A DNA stretch of 64,000 bases from Voacanga thouarsii (lineage: Eukaryota > Streptophyta > Magnoliopsida > Gentianales > Apocynaceae): positions 1,488,001 through 1,552,000 of the forward strand of contig JANUWF010001224.1 of the NCBI GenBank assembly GCA_026120185.1, in the 5' to 3' direction. Position 1 is the stretch's first letter; each line of letters begins with the position of its first letter. This document shows, piece by piece, positions 1 to 10,393 of the stretch. The notes beneath the pieces are model-generated. The model was given only the letters and a program-made list of their open reading frames with translations, did not search any database and had not been told where the DNA came from. The position numbers were made by a program, and so were the translations under genes.

Positions 1-689
1 AGTTTTTTGAAGTCCACTAATGACTGATGATTGAGAAAGCAAATTTTGCATGAAGGAAGAAAAACTAAAGAAATATATATATCTGTGCGAGGATGAACAG
101 ACGCCATAAATAGAGATAGTTTAATATGAATGCATTGAATGATTGGTGCATTGGAGTTCATGTACTGTCACATGAATTAAACTGGTCAGCTCATGCACGA
201 ATGTATATTGGTTTATGTATATATCCATCTTAGATTATTGTGTTTTTGGAGTTTGTGAGTCATCGAAGAAAACAAGGGGAGTGAGGACTAAGGAGAGAAA
301 GAGACAAGGAGGAAGAGGAAAAGGTAGATGACAGGTGGAGGGAGGGAAGAGGGGAGGGAGGACTGAGGAGGGAAAGAGACAAGGAAGAAGGGGACAAGAG
401 ACATTTGAAATGGACCAACACCAATCGCAAATAGCTGACGAGAATGCTCGTGATGAGTGACATATTTTAATTTCCTTCTTCTTTGTATTTGTACTACCTC
501 AAAAGAGATGGTATTTTCTCTTATATGATCTATAGTTAAATGTTCACTTTAATAATTGCTATTAAATTTGTACATGTCCAATCAAATTCTGAACTTAATT
601 ATTACTTTAATACTTCTTGTAGCGTGCAAAGTAAGGGGATGACTTTGACTATCTTGCATTATTTGAAAAATTACACCAGTTTTAAGATA

Positions 690-1040
690 TGCCCAATAAG
701 GGTGAATTTGTAGAAGAGAGATCCCGCAAGATCAGTGTATGTTAGATATTAATTTTATATTTAAAAAATTGTATAACACTTTAATTTTTGTTTATATTTT
801 CACCTTCGAATTATTCAGGAAGATGTCCAAATAATGAAGTCGCAGTACTCTCAGATGGAGAAAGAGAGGAAAAAGATGAAAAGGACTTTGGAGAAAAAGG
901 ATAAGAAGATATCTGCATTGATTGAAATGAATCACATGGTGATGTAGCATCTTAACTTACAAGTGTCCTCCATTCTCTCTTCTGACTTTGATGATTCTGA
1001 CGAGGATGACTCTGGCCCGTCAACAACAAATGATAGTTAG
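690..1040 (+). pseudogene. CACTA transposase (TNP1/Ptta-like) C-terminal exons
   Basis: Two exon-like pieces are visible. The first (about 690-733) reads NKGEFVEERSRKIS, resembling the conserved segment of plant TNP1/Ptta-type transposase proteins before their C-terminal coiled coil. A short T-rich intron ending in TTATTCAG follows. The second exon begins at 819 with EDVQIMKSQYSQMEKERKK and runs on as a charged coiled coil (Lys/Glu-rich heptads), then an acidic tail DSDEDDSGPSTTNDS, stopping at 1038-1040. An in-frame TAG at about 945-947 breaks the second exon. In this family the protein helps bind the subterminal repeats. Those repeats follow directly downstream, which supports the call. Family assignment rests on motif likeness and context; no search was run. 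Confidence 0.5.
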
Positions 1041-1499
1041 ATTGGTTTTATTTTCATGTGGATGTTAAGTTTAGATTGTTTTGATTATGGATTTAGTATT
1101 ATTATAAATTTATATTTTCTATTTTTAGATATTTTGATGATATATGATTATTTGTGTATTTGGGCTTTAAACAAATTATGAAATTTTATGGTTTGCTAAA
1201 ACATATTGTGGTGAATGTGTTTTGCAGTTGTGCATTGTGTGGTGGGAATATAATTTGAGACGTTGTAAGTAGTGTATTGTGCATGTATGCAGGGAGGATG
1301 ATACTCAAGAACACTGTAGGTTGTGTATAGTGCATATGTGTGTTTGGATAATGGATTATAAATGTTATAGGTTGTTTGTCATGTATATATCTGGGGAATA
1401 TGATTCGAAACTATGTAGGTAGGGAGTGTGACAGGGATTGTGCATGTGTGTTCTGCATACTTGTTGCTATGGAATTGTGAATATAGAAATGTAACATGT

Positions 1500-2325
1500 T
1501 TTGAAAGTTGAAATTATAGACAGTATGTTGCCACGGATTTTGACTCCGTGGGAAATTGTGGCAATCTACTACAGATTTGCCATAGATGATAGTAGTAATG
1601 GATGTCATACGTGGCAAATTCATGGCAATCTGTCACAGATTTGTCATGAAACATGGTACCAATGGATGCCATCAATGGCATGCCATGGAAGATCGAACCA
1701 ATTGATGTAATCTGTGCCAATCTAGTACGAATTTACCACGAACAATTATTCTCCATATTTATTCCGTGGCAAATTCGTGAAAGATTGCTACATATTTGCC
1801 ACGAATGAAATCTGCTTGAGTACCGTCTGTGCATGGATAATTATTTGGATGTTGATTTCGTGACAAATTTGCCACGGCTTTGCCACGGAAGATAGTACCA
1901 ATGGATTAATTCGTGACAAATCCGTGACAATCTACCATAGATTTACCACGAACAATTATTTTTCATATTGATTCGTGGCAAATTCGTGGCAGATTGCCAT
2001 GAATGGGGACCTGCTTGAGTATTGTTTGTGACAAATTCTATGAATTTGCCACGGACAACTTATTTGCATATTGTTTCCATGGCAAATCTGTGACAGATTG
2101 AGATGGATTTGCCACGATTTTTGGGCAATATTTCTCCCTGAATAGTGCTACCAACTTGAACAATTTGTCGCAAATTCGTGGCAAATTGTCATGGAAAAAG
2201 AGTTCCCAAGCAAAAAAATGCTTAGCGATGAAGGTATTTTCCACGGACAAATTCCGTTGCAAATCCGTGACAAATTTCCTTTTAGCCACGGATTTGCCAC
2301 ATATTTGTCCATGACAAATTGGCAG
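1500..2325. repeat. CACTA subterminal repeats, TTTGCCACG type
   Basis: More than twenty variants of the unit TTTGCCACG or CGTGGCAAA occur in both orientations, e.g. ATTTGCCACG, CCGTGGCAAATT and CGTGACAAAT. They are typically 10-40 bp apart and often form short inverted pairs such as AATCCGTGACAAATT. Dense bidirectional repeats of a 10-20-mer just inside the terminus are the hallmark of CACTA elements, where they are transposase binding sites. Open frames crossing this array are low-complexity by-products and were not called. Confidence 0.75.
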
Positions 2326-2336
2326 ATTTCTTTGTG

Positions 2337-2739
2337 TAAATTCTACAATTCAAATTTCCAACAAAAGTAGTAATGGATAGTTGAAAACCTTCTTCTACGC
2401 TCTCCATTTGGAGCAACCTTTTAGAATTTTCTGATTCCTTATTTTCATCATTTGAAAAATTCCTTATCACTGGTTTCCAAATTATCCATCAACACAAAGT
2501 TAAGTTGATTCTAAGGACATATATGGTTAAATCTATTCTTCTCTCCACACGGCCTAAAGAATAATCCTTTTAATTCTTTTTTTCCTAATTTTTTGTTAGT
2601 GTGATTTTCTTTAAGGTAATCAGAATGTTTTTGGTTTAAAACTTTGAAGGGATTGTTCTGTTTTTTTGTTTTGGTATTTGTATTTGAGCTAGAGATATAA
2701 GTTGAGGAAAGCATTTTAGTTGGAGGTAGAGGTACTAAA
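2337..2739. other. intergenic, nothing recognised
   Basis: AT-rich sequence between the CACTA terminus and the LTR fragment. It has no coding, RNA or repeat structure that I can support. Confidence 0.4.
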
Positions 2740-3800
2740 AAAGGTGTGAATTTGGAAGGAAAAACTCTTGTAAAGAGAGGAGGACAAGAAACCTTAAGAG
2801 TAGTTAGTCTTTGATGGCTAGAAACCCTATAGAACTCCTAGAGAAAGTAAGGAAACATCAAGAGGAGAAGGATCAAGAAAAATCTTTGAGAAGAATAGGC
2901 GGTTGATCAAGGAAGAAAAATGAAGCTTTCTTGTCTATGAATCGTTTCTTTCATTTTTTCTTTGTATTCTACTTTGATAATTTTGAATTCATATACTTTT
3001 AATTGTATTTGAGGGATAAACCCGAAGTCTATGACTTTGTATTGAATTCCTTTTAGTTCTATTGAACTCTATTTTCAAATATTTGATTACTTGAACTTAT
3101 TGTACTAAATTGATTTGTTCTCTTCTAATAAATTCGAGAGACGAAGTTCGGAGAGTGGTACCAATAAATTAATTCAATATTTGTTATCCTTTAATTAACT
3201 CGAGAGAGATGTTAAGAAAAAGAACTAGTAATCATTGAGATTTTGGTATCGCCTATAGATAGGGGCATTGGTTTTTTCTGGGTATTCGAGTGGTTTGTGA
3301 TATCACCTAGAGATAGAGATATTACTTCTTCCAAATTAAATTGGATTAATTTTTAATACTTCTTAGGTTTGATTAGGGAGGTCGATAATCTCTTATTGGC
3401 CAAGAATAGGAATTTCATAACTCAAGAGAGAGAGAGATTCACAATTGTAATCCTACGAGTGTTTGGATTAGGAAATAATTGATTTAAATGTGTTTTCTTT
3501 ACTTGATATAGATGATTTCTTATTTGCATGACTTTTCTCCTTGTTCTTATTTTTTGATAATCCTTATGACTTTTCTTGTGTGAACTTGATCTATTCTCAA
3601 ATATATTTGGTCAGTAGGTTATTTACTCTATTTATAAGATTAGAATAAAGTAAGGTACTTGCCAGTTTTTGTGGACACGATATTTACTATTTCCTATATT
3701 ACATAATGGATATACTTACCCATATATGTGGTTTCAGTATTTATCATTTTATTTAAAACTAGATTGATTGTGGTCTTTGTTGATAATATTTCCAACACTA
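2740..3800 (+). mobile_element. Athila-like LTR, copy B1 (plus orientation, truncated)
   Basis: Non-coding. It aligns by eye with the reverse complement of 20.6-21.7 kb. Shared landmarks in order: GTTAGTCTTTGA near 2806; a stretch on either side of CTTTGTATTCTA; the motif ATCACCTAGAGATAG (3301-3316); and the end region ATAATGGATATACTTACCC. It ends at ATATTTCCAACACTAC near 3800, matching the LTR end in the other copy. The phrases CTCGAGAGA and CACCTAGAGATAG recur in all Athila-like LTRs of this window. The 5' end is not visible, and no primer binding site or gag follows, so it is a fragment. Confidence 0.6.
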
Positions 3801-4126
3801 CAAACACACACAACACTTGCAAACTTTCGACTGACTTGCTAATGTTTTGCAATTGATGTCCTTGCTTCTTCAAATCGAAGTCTATCATGTTGTAATGCTT
3901 TGTACGAGTAGTTACTTGCTCCAACAACTCCTTAACTCCTCTATTTTATTGATTAGTTCATGACTTTGCTCGCTTAGCTTACTATTATTTAACTTCAAAA
4001 TATTTGAAATCTCTAAAATCTAATTACTTAGAATCACAACAATGTTCCACTTAATTACTCAATTGGCTCAAGTCTCTCAACATAACTAATTTTCCCTTTG
4101 ATATGAAATTCATCAATAACCACTTC
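3801..4126. other. AT-rich spacer, no gene
   Basis: An open minus-strand frame of 77 codons (3694-3927) overlaps the LTR end. It has no recognisable domain, only a weak coiled-coil look. Nothing else is supported. Confidence 0.3.
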
Positions 4127-4302
4127 GTCTCCTTCTCCTTCTCCTTCTCCTCCTTCTTCTCCTTCTTCTCCTTCTCCTTCTCATTCTTCTCCTCCTTCTT
4201 CTTCTTCTTCTTCTTCTTCTTCTTCTTCTTCTTCTTCTTCTTCTTCTTCTTCTTCTTCTTCTTCTTCTTCTTCTTCTTCTCCTTCTTCTTCTTTATTATT
4301 AT
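4127..4302 (+). repeat. (CTT/CTC)n pyrimidine microsatellite
   Basis: About 175 bp of nearly pure pyrimidine. It is mixed CTCCTT in its left third, then a long perfect CTT array from about 4197 to 4279, then a (ATT)n stub. Translation gives poly-Phe, which is an artefact. Such tracts are polymorphic and can form triplex DNA. Confidence 0.95.
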
Positions 4303-4444
4303 TATTATAAAGGGCCCACTAATTCAAACACATTTCATCCAACCTATTTCAAGATCAATTCAAATTCTACACCTTCAAGCCTTTCCTAACAAATGCATAT
4401 GGAAAAATTAAATTCTAGGATGGTGAAAACAAAAAAGAAAGAGG

Positions 4445-4459
4445 TGTGTGTGTGTGTAC

Positions 4460-4514
<55 letters not shown>

Positions 4515-4520
4515 TATAGA
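4445..4520. repeat. (TG)n(TA)n compound microsatellite
   Basis: A short GTGTGTGTGTGTG run is followed by interrupted TATATA blocks separated by TG dinucleotides, about 75 bp. Confidence 0.95.
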
Positions 4521-4904
4521 TATATGTTATTTGTCATTTTTTAATAGAAGATGAATATATTAATGGAAAAATTAGGTAGACTAAAATACTCCTCATGAAG
4601 GTTATATGAAGTGCATATAACGATCTTGCATTATCCACTAGTCATGATTTTAGATGGGAAGGAAAAATTTGGAAATTTTAAAATTCAAAGGGCAAGATCT
4701 AAATGAAAATAATTTGGATAGAAAATTTTAGATCTTGAGAAAGTTTTAGGATGAAGAGGACTTTTTATCTAATTGTTTTTATAAATTCAACCCAGTAGAT
4801 TCTTTCATAATTTGGGGAAAGATTAAGAGTAGTTTTGTCTTTTAACATTAAGAAGTAAAAAAGAAAAGGAAACAAAAAAGTAACAAAGAAGAGAAGAGGC
4901 TGTT
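4521..4904. other. AT-rich spacer, no feature seen
   Basis: Low-GC sequence with no long frame, repeat or RNA structure that I can support. Confidence 0.4.
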
Positions 4905-5850
4905 TAGGATTTAGGATAATTTTTAAATTAGTCTTAACAAGTATACAACTATTTCAATTAAGTCCCTTAAATATTACTTTAGTCAATTTAGTCCTAAAAA
5001 TATACAACTATTTCAATCAAATTCATCAAATATTACTTTACTCAATTTAATCCTTATAAATATGCAATTGTCTCAATCAAATCTCTTAAATGTATTTATT
5101 TTATTTAAAATTTAACTTATTAGGTTTTTTTTTTTTTAACATTTCACACTACTACACCTTTTATATATGTTTAATGAGTTATGACTGTTGGCAAAAGAAA
5201 AAAGTAGCTATTATTGGTAAAAAGATGAAGCACCCATTGTAGAGATGGAAAGTCGAAGATAAAAAATTGTTAGACAAAAAATTACTAGACAAAAAAATGG
5301 CAAAATTCATACATATTGTCTTGTCTAACATTTTTTTTTTTTTTACTTCTGTCTCTGCATGGCTGCTTCATCTTTTTGCCAATAATAGCTATAATAGGTG
5401 TAGTAATGTGAAATGCTAAAAAAAAAAAAAAAAAATCTCAACGAATTAGTTACAAGAGGAACGTCGAAGATAAAAAAATTGCTAGAAAAAAATTAATAGA
5501 CAAAAAAAAAGAGCAAAATTTATACATATCCTCTTCTCTAAAAAACTTTTTTTTTCCCATCGACTTTCTATCTCTACAATGGCTACTTCATCTTTTTGCT
5601 AATAATAGCTGTAAAAGGTGTACCGATGTGAAATACTTAAAAACCCTCAATGAATTAGTTACAAGAGATCTCACGCATAGGCAAAATGTGTCTTGTTAAA
5701 TTCTGAGCAAAATAAATAATAATTGAAGAATTTAATTGAGATAATTACATATTTATAAGGATTAAATTGAGTAAAATAATATTTAAGGGACTTGATTAAA
5801 ATAATTTTATATTTTTAAGGACTAATTTAAAAATCATCCTACCATTTATC
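4905..5850. mobile_element. foldback / long-TIR non-autonomous element
   Basis: The outer arms are inverted repeats. The left arm (about 4905-5060) contains TTTAAATTAGTC, ACTATTTCAATTAAGTCC and TTAAATATTACTTTA. The right arm (about 5690-5850) contains their complements, including AATATTTAAGGGACTTG and AAGGACTAATTTAAAAATC. Inside are three related copies of a roughly 150-bp segment in alternating orientation. Its landmarks are ATTGTAGAGATGGAAAGTCG or its inverse, TCATCTTTTTGCCAATAATAGCT, and AGGTGTAGTAATGTGAAAT. The whole is a nested palindrome with no coding capacity. The left arm shows internal repetition of the segment AATTTAGTCCTTAAAAATATACAA with variants. Superfamily is uncertain because no clean target duplication is visible. 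Confidence 0.6.
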
Positions 5851-5960
5851 ATCCATTACTTTTTCTCCTTTTGCATTTGTCCAACTACTATAATCCTAAC
5901 CCCCATTACAGTCCGAGAGAGTATGTGCCTGTGACGGCTGAAGGGAAACATTGAGTGAAA

Positions 5961-6000
5961 ATGGGTGGAGGCATGGAACGGGGTGGTGCTATTAACCTAG
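5961..6000 (+). pseudogene. complex I subunit (NDUB4/B15-like) N-terminal exon fragment
   Basis: An ATG at 5961 opens MGGGMERGGAINL before a possible donor (GTTAGTTTG). The start MGGGME matches, from memory of the family, the N-terminus of the short (about 71 aa) plant subunit of mitochondrial NADH dehydrogenase related to Arabidopsis At2g31490. The following residues do not match that family. The central part of the protein (a transmembrane segment and a Trp/Arg-rich stretch) was not found anywhere up to 9.72 kb. The link depends on the C-terminal piece at 9725-9772, which matches much better. Either a middle exon is lost, making this a relic, or the similarity here is chance. A six-residue Gly/Met-rich match alone is weak. 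Confidence 0.3.
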
Positions 6001-9000
6001 TTAGTTTGTTTTGATTCGTTTTGTCTGTTGTTTCTTGATCTGACGCATTGATTGGTCTTGATTAGTGAGTAATTTAATTGACTTCTATTTGTTAAAAAAA
6101 AATGATTCCCCCCCTTGTCTATGTCTATCTTTGCACGAACTTTTAACTGATTGCGAGAATTGATAAATTTTCTTGTTAATCAAATAAAAGCCTGTGTTGG
6201 AAAAAACAGTGGAAACGTGATTGCAGGGCCTCTTTTGATTTGGATTTGTAAGGTGATTAATTGGAAATGATTGGGGTTAGATAGGTATGGGTCTTCGTGA
6301 AAATTGATCTGTTTTGATAAATTTATTCCTTTGTTTTATTTCTTAAATGATCAAATGCGTTTTTATTTATTTATTTTGAAATGTTTTATGCAAAACAGGA
6401 GTCTGTAATACATTAGCATGTAACCTGAGTGTCAATTGTTGCTGTCTTTGTCAAAAAGTGATAAACTGTCTCTACGTTAGTTAAAAATAAGTATTTTTGC
6501 TTTCTTTCTTATTATTTGGTTACTGAGAAATTCTGTAGTGCCACAGTAAGAATGGGGATTGTAAGAAGTGGGTAAAATGGAATCTTTTTTATATTGGCTT
6601 CAACAAGGATTTGCCTACTGCACAGACAAGGAAAGAAGCCTGTATTAAATGGATCTTGCTTTTCTCTGTGCTTCAGATAAACTGATGCTCATGCCTTATT
6701 CGTACATATGCCTTGTAGTTGCAGATAATTACACAATGGGAGATTGTGTGATATATTATTTGTTTCTGACGTTTTGATAGTAAAATCTTTCTAAAGCTTA
6801 GACTGATTTTTAAATCGGAAGCAAGAAAAGGAAAATAAGGGTATGCGTAATTGATGAGCATAGCATAACGCAGTAGCTATATTTGCTTTAAAGTTAATGG
6901 CCTGCTACAAGGTTTAGTAGTCAAAATGTTCTAAGCAAATATGTTTTGAATATTTCTGGTGCCATGATGTATATGAATAATCTAAACTTTTGAAGCTGCT
7001 CATTAGAATTTTCAAACTATTGAGGATGCTTGATAAAGGGATACTTACTTGCTGGAAGTCGAATACCTTGATACACGTAAGATCTCAAGCATAGTGGTGG
7101 AATTCTGTATTTTGATCATTTTTGCCCAATTGAATGTACACTGGACTGAAGATTCTTCTTGGTGGATAATGCATTACCCTTGAAGTTTTATTTGGAAGCC
7201 AATGGTTAGGGAGTGTTTTGTTTGGAAAAAACAAATGTTTGAGCACTTTAAACTTTTTTTCCCCCTGGTTTAGGAGAAGTTACCAGGTAGGACTGAGGGT
7301 GGTTTCTGATAGTGTAGTTTTATTGTTTTTATTTGTTAAATAAGTGGATGGGACTCCTTAGCTATGGGAATTTACATTTATTGCTTTTAGAATAGCAAGA
7401 GAGTGCGATATGATAAGGCCATCAAGGGATTGAACTTTGAGAGATTAACGTCTAACTTGTCCTTTACTTGGCATAATCTCAAGTTAGTTACTATTCTGGT
7501 CTATGTTGTACAATTTAGGCCGAGCACTAGTGGTGCAAACTAAAAATCTTTTCGGTTTTAGTTGATTTAGCTCGTAAAAATGTTGCACGTCTTTTTCTCA
7601 ATGTACCATCAATTTAACCATTACTTGTCTATCATAAGGACATTAATGCTCTTAAGTCTGTTGCCATCAACCTCTACTTCACTAATTCTGAATGGACCCT
7701 TCTAAAATCTAGGTCTCTTGAGATGGGTTTTTTTCTATTCTGTCATGAGCCTGGATCTGTTCTAAGAATGAAATTTATGTGGCAGAGAAAGCAGATAAAA
7801 AGAAATTTTAAAAGAAATTATTATTCCAGCAGCTGGTTCAGGAGGCCCTTTCTGGATATGTAAGGCACTTCATGCACGTAAATGATAGTTATAGTAGGTT
7901 CATTAGGTAAAGAATAGATAATTCTGTGAAAGCCAAAATCTTAGCGATCATTGTCCATTTTTTCTATAAGGGCATTGCGATACTTTGAAGCTGACATGTT
8001 TTACATTCCTTTTACTTTGTTGGGTCTTTGGACTGGAATTTTAGTAACCCTTGCTCTACCAGATTTTTTATCTTGGTTGTTAGGTGTTGTCATGATTTGT
8101 TTATGGTTCCTATATTTCTTCTTAACCCTGTTCCCAGAGGTAGACAAGAAATTGAGACAAACTGTGCAGCCATCTCCTCCCCACTTTGGCTGCTTTAGCT
8201 TAAGTTATTTTACGGAGTCTTATATTAAAAATATGCTCTTACTTTGAGGCTTCTGTTTTCTTGGTTGCTTTTGTTGTTTATTTTACTATGAAAACAATAT
8301 TCTTTTTTGTGGATAATGTTTTTAAAGAAGACATATCTCTTCACATTTAATCCCCAACCATGCTGTCTTTTGGAGGTTAATGTACATTCATTTTGCCAGA
8401 AATGGTGAAAACTATGCTGAAGGTTTTCATTTTGTTGTGCGAGGTTTGAACCAGTATACATAGAACTGAAATGTATATCCTTATTGATTGATCAACTGAT
8501 GATAGTTAATTAAGTCTGTGCAGTCTAGAATTCTTTCCTTCTGAATTTGGGTTCCAAAATGGAAGAGGAATACGATTCCATATTTTTGAGTTTCATAGCA
8601 GCATGACTAACTTACGTCCTCACTGCAAATTCATTTAAAAAATAAAACTTGTGTCCTTAACTTTTTCTCAGTACTTGGAACGTATGTAGATGCAGGTGTC
8701 TATGTGTTTGTGAGTATGAGAGAGAGAGAATGTGTAGGTATGCTGGCTTGCTTCTTTGCTTGAACTTTTGGACATGTTACGTAAGCCAGCCAATTGACTA
8801 CAATCTTGATTCTACGGTGACAACCATACTCTGTAGCCACCAAGTACCCATAAAAAATGTGACTAAAAACACTACAACAGCGTCTTGAAATTTTTATGCT
8901 TTTGTGAGAAGCTAGACTGCGCTGACAGCTCTGATATAAAGTTTACTTCTAACTTAGCAATGTTTACTAATCTGTCTAAATCTAGTTGAGGGATATTGAT

Positions 9001-9724
9001 GGTGAACCAAACCTACATCTAGCGCCACCCCCTGGAACAAAGAAAAGGAAAAACGAAAAGAATGAAGAATAAAAATATCTATGATGATTGAGATATTCGC
9101 AAAGTGAATGGCCTCACATGCCAGCAATGTTGGTGATTGGTTGTTCTCATTGTAGATTTTAACAAAATGAATGAATAAATAAAAAAGGGAAAGAGGTAGT
9201 TGTGCTTCTTAGGTATCCGATAAATAATCGTTTCTAGCTTGATTAGTGCCATTTCAACTAGAATTTATTGTGAAAGCTCCTAAATGAGTGGTATGTAGAT
9301 TATAACATGTACATGATCTGCAAGAAATTGTCTCCATAACTTGCCATACAATTTAGCATGAAATATGGAGTTGTGACCTAAATTTACCACATCATTCTTC
9401 GTGTACTCTTTAGGAGTTAGATGGTATGATTCAAGTATTTGTCCTTCTTGGCTGTGTGCACTTTAACTATTTTGACTTGTATTTTGAAATGAATTCTAGT
9501 ATTTGTTTAATCCAATAGGGATTGCAAAGACTGATAGGTTTCAGGATTTAAAAATTTTATCTCTGCTACTTAATAACTGTCAGAAACAGTAACAAATTTC
9601 CTGGTTACCTATTCTACCTGCTAAGTTGAAATTTTCTGATCCGTGTTTTGCATGTCAGTTATTGCATTTAACAGGAAATATACCGTGTTCTTTGCACAAT
9701 ATTAAATTCATGCTTTCTTGGCAG
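6001..9724. other. intron-like or intergenic DNA, no coding exon found
   Basis: T-rich sequence typical of plant introns. I searched by eye for the central exon of the complex I subunit and did not find it. A plus-strand open frame at 7951-8247 translates to a very hydrophobic 98-residue peptide with two possible membrane spans. Its codons are drawn from T-rich DNA and it matches no family I know, so it was not called. No transposon ends are evident; a short GA run lies near 8718-8730. Confidence 0.35.
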
Positions 9725-9772
9725 CATATGCAAGATGAGGTTGCAGGGAGGCCATACCGAATGTTTTTGTGA
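9725..9772 (+). pseudogene. complex I subunit (NDUB4/B15-like) C-terminal exon
   Basis: After a good acceptor (TTTCTTGGCAG) the sequence reads HMQDEVAGRPYRMFL and stops at TGA. The plant complex I accessory subunit related to At2g31490 ends in a nearly identical segment (HMQDEDAGRP..KFL, recalled from the family). The Asp-to-Val and Lys-to-Met changes fall at otherwise conserved positions. The phase fits an intron directly before His. In a working protein this tail would follow a single membrane span in the mitochondrial inner-membrane arm of complex I. With the central exon not found within 3.7 kb, I read it as a gene relic. The alternative is a live gene whose central exon I missed. Confidence 0.5.
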
Positions 9773-10393
9773 GCATTCTGAAGTTTTATGTAGTAAGGGT
9801 TGTGGCTGAAGTAAAACTAGTAGTTCTTCAGGACATAAACAATGTGGCTTTCCATTTCTTGTGACCTTACTCTCTTAATTTGCTTTGTATTGACACCTGC
9901 CTGTCAGCGTGAATTAAGGACAATATAATTGTTGTGTATTTTGTACATTTGACATTTTCCTATCATAATATCCGGCAGACTACGATGCATCCTTCTGTAG
10001 GCATGTGAATGAGGTGAGCCGAGTTTTTGGGCTATCAAACCAAACAGGTTCGGATGTTTTCCAAGCTCAAAATTGACTTAAAGCTTGAGTTTTGATTGGC
10101 GGATTGGGCTCCTTTACGATTCAAGCATATTCAAACTTGGCTTTTGAAGCTTGGTCTGTTGCATAGCCAGGCTTACTAAAGTATTCTTTTGTATTATTAG
10201 CTCGACTGGCGTGGGATTGGATGGTTTCCCTCGGTAAGGGACGTCTCGTCGGTGGTAGAGAATGCTCCTACTCTTTAGATTAGCTTTTACTGAGATAAAG
10301 CAATGCTTTGTCAAAAAGTGTACAAGGGAACATTACACATTCTATTTATTCTAATTACATTTCTCTATTTCTCCTATATCAAGGCCTTAATAT
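9773..10393. other. spacer with possible non-autonomous transposon scrap
   Basis: The stretch 9999-10140 (GGCATGTGAATGAGGTGAGCC onward, rich in GAGTTT, AGCTTGAG and TCAAAC variants) resembles termini of common plant non-autonomous elements carrying a GCATGTGAACGAG-like start. No paired end or target duplication was found. Open frames here are not convincing. Confidence 0.25.

Larger units (their letters stand above)
1..2336 (+). mobile_element. CACTA (En/Spm-like) transposon, 3' part
   Basis: The window opens inside a CACTA element. Two transposase exons lie at about 690-1040. The interval 1041-1499 is AT-rich and carries no gene. A dense subterminal repeat array follows at 1500-2320. The right terminus reads GGCAGATTTCTTTGTG near 2321-2336, a degraded inverse of a CACTACAAGAAATCTGCC-type terminus. 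The left end is outside the window. The first 690 bases are mostly AT-rich, with a purine-rich tandem duplication (about 288-320 and 357-388). Bases 449-465 (GATGAGTGACATATTTT) recur exactly at 40014-40030, after the transposase relic of the second CACTA element, so this part also belongs to the element family. The class is established knowledge; the exact boundary is inferred. Confidence 0.6.

Noticed and set aside
260..463. Minus-strand Ser/Leu-rich frame
   Set aside because: Complement of the purine-rich duplicated tract at 288-388; low complexity.
4103..4411. 102-residue poly-Phe open frame
   Set aside because: It is the translation of the CTT microsatellite at 4127-4302, with no sign of coding selection.
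7951..8247. 98-residue hydrophobic peptide with two possible membrane spans
   Set aside because: T-rich intron-like DNA gives such peptides by chance; no family match and no splice or transcript support visible.
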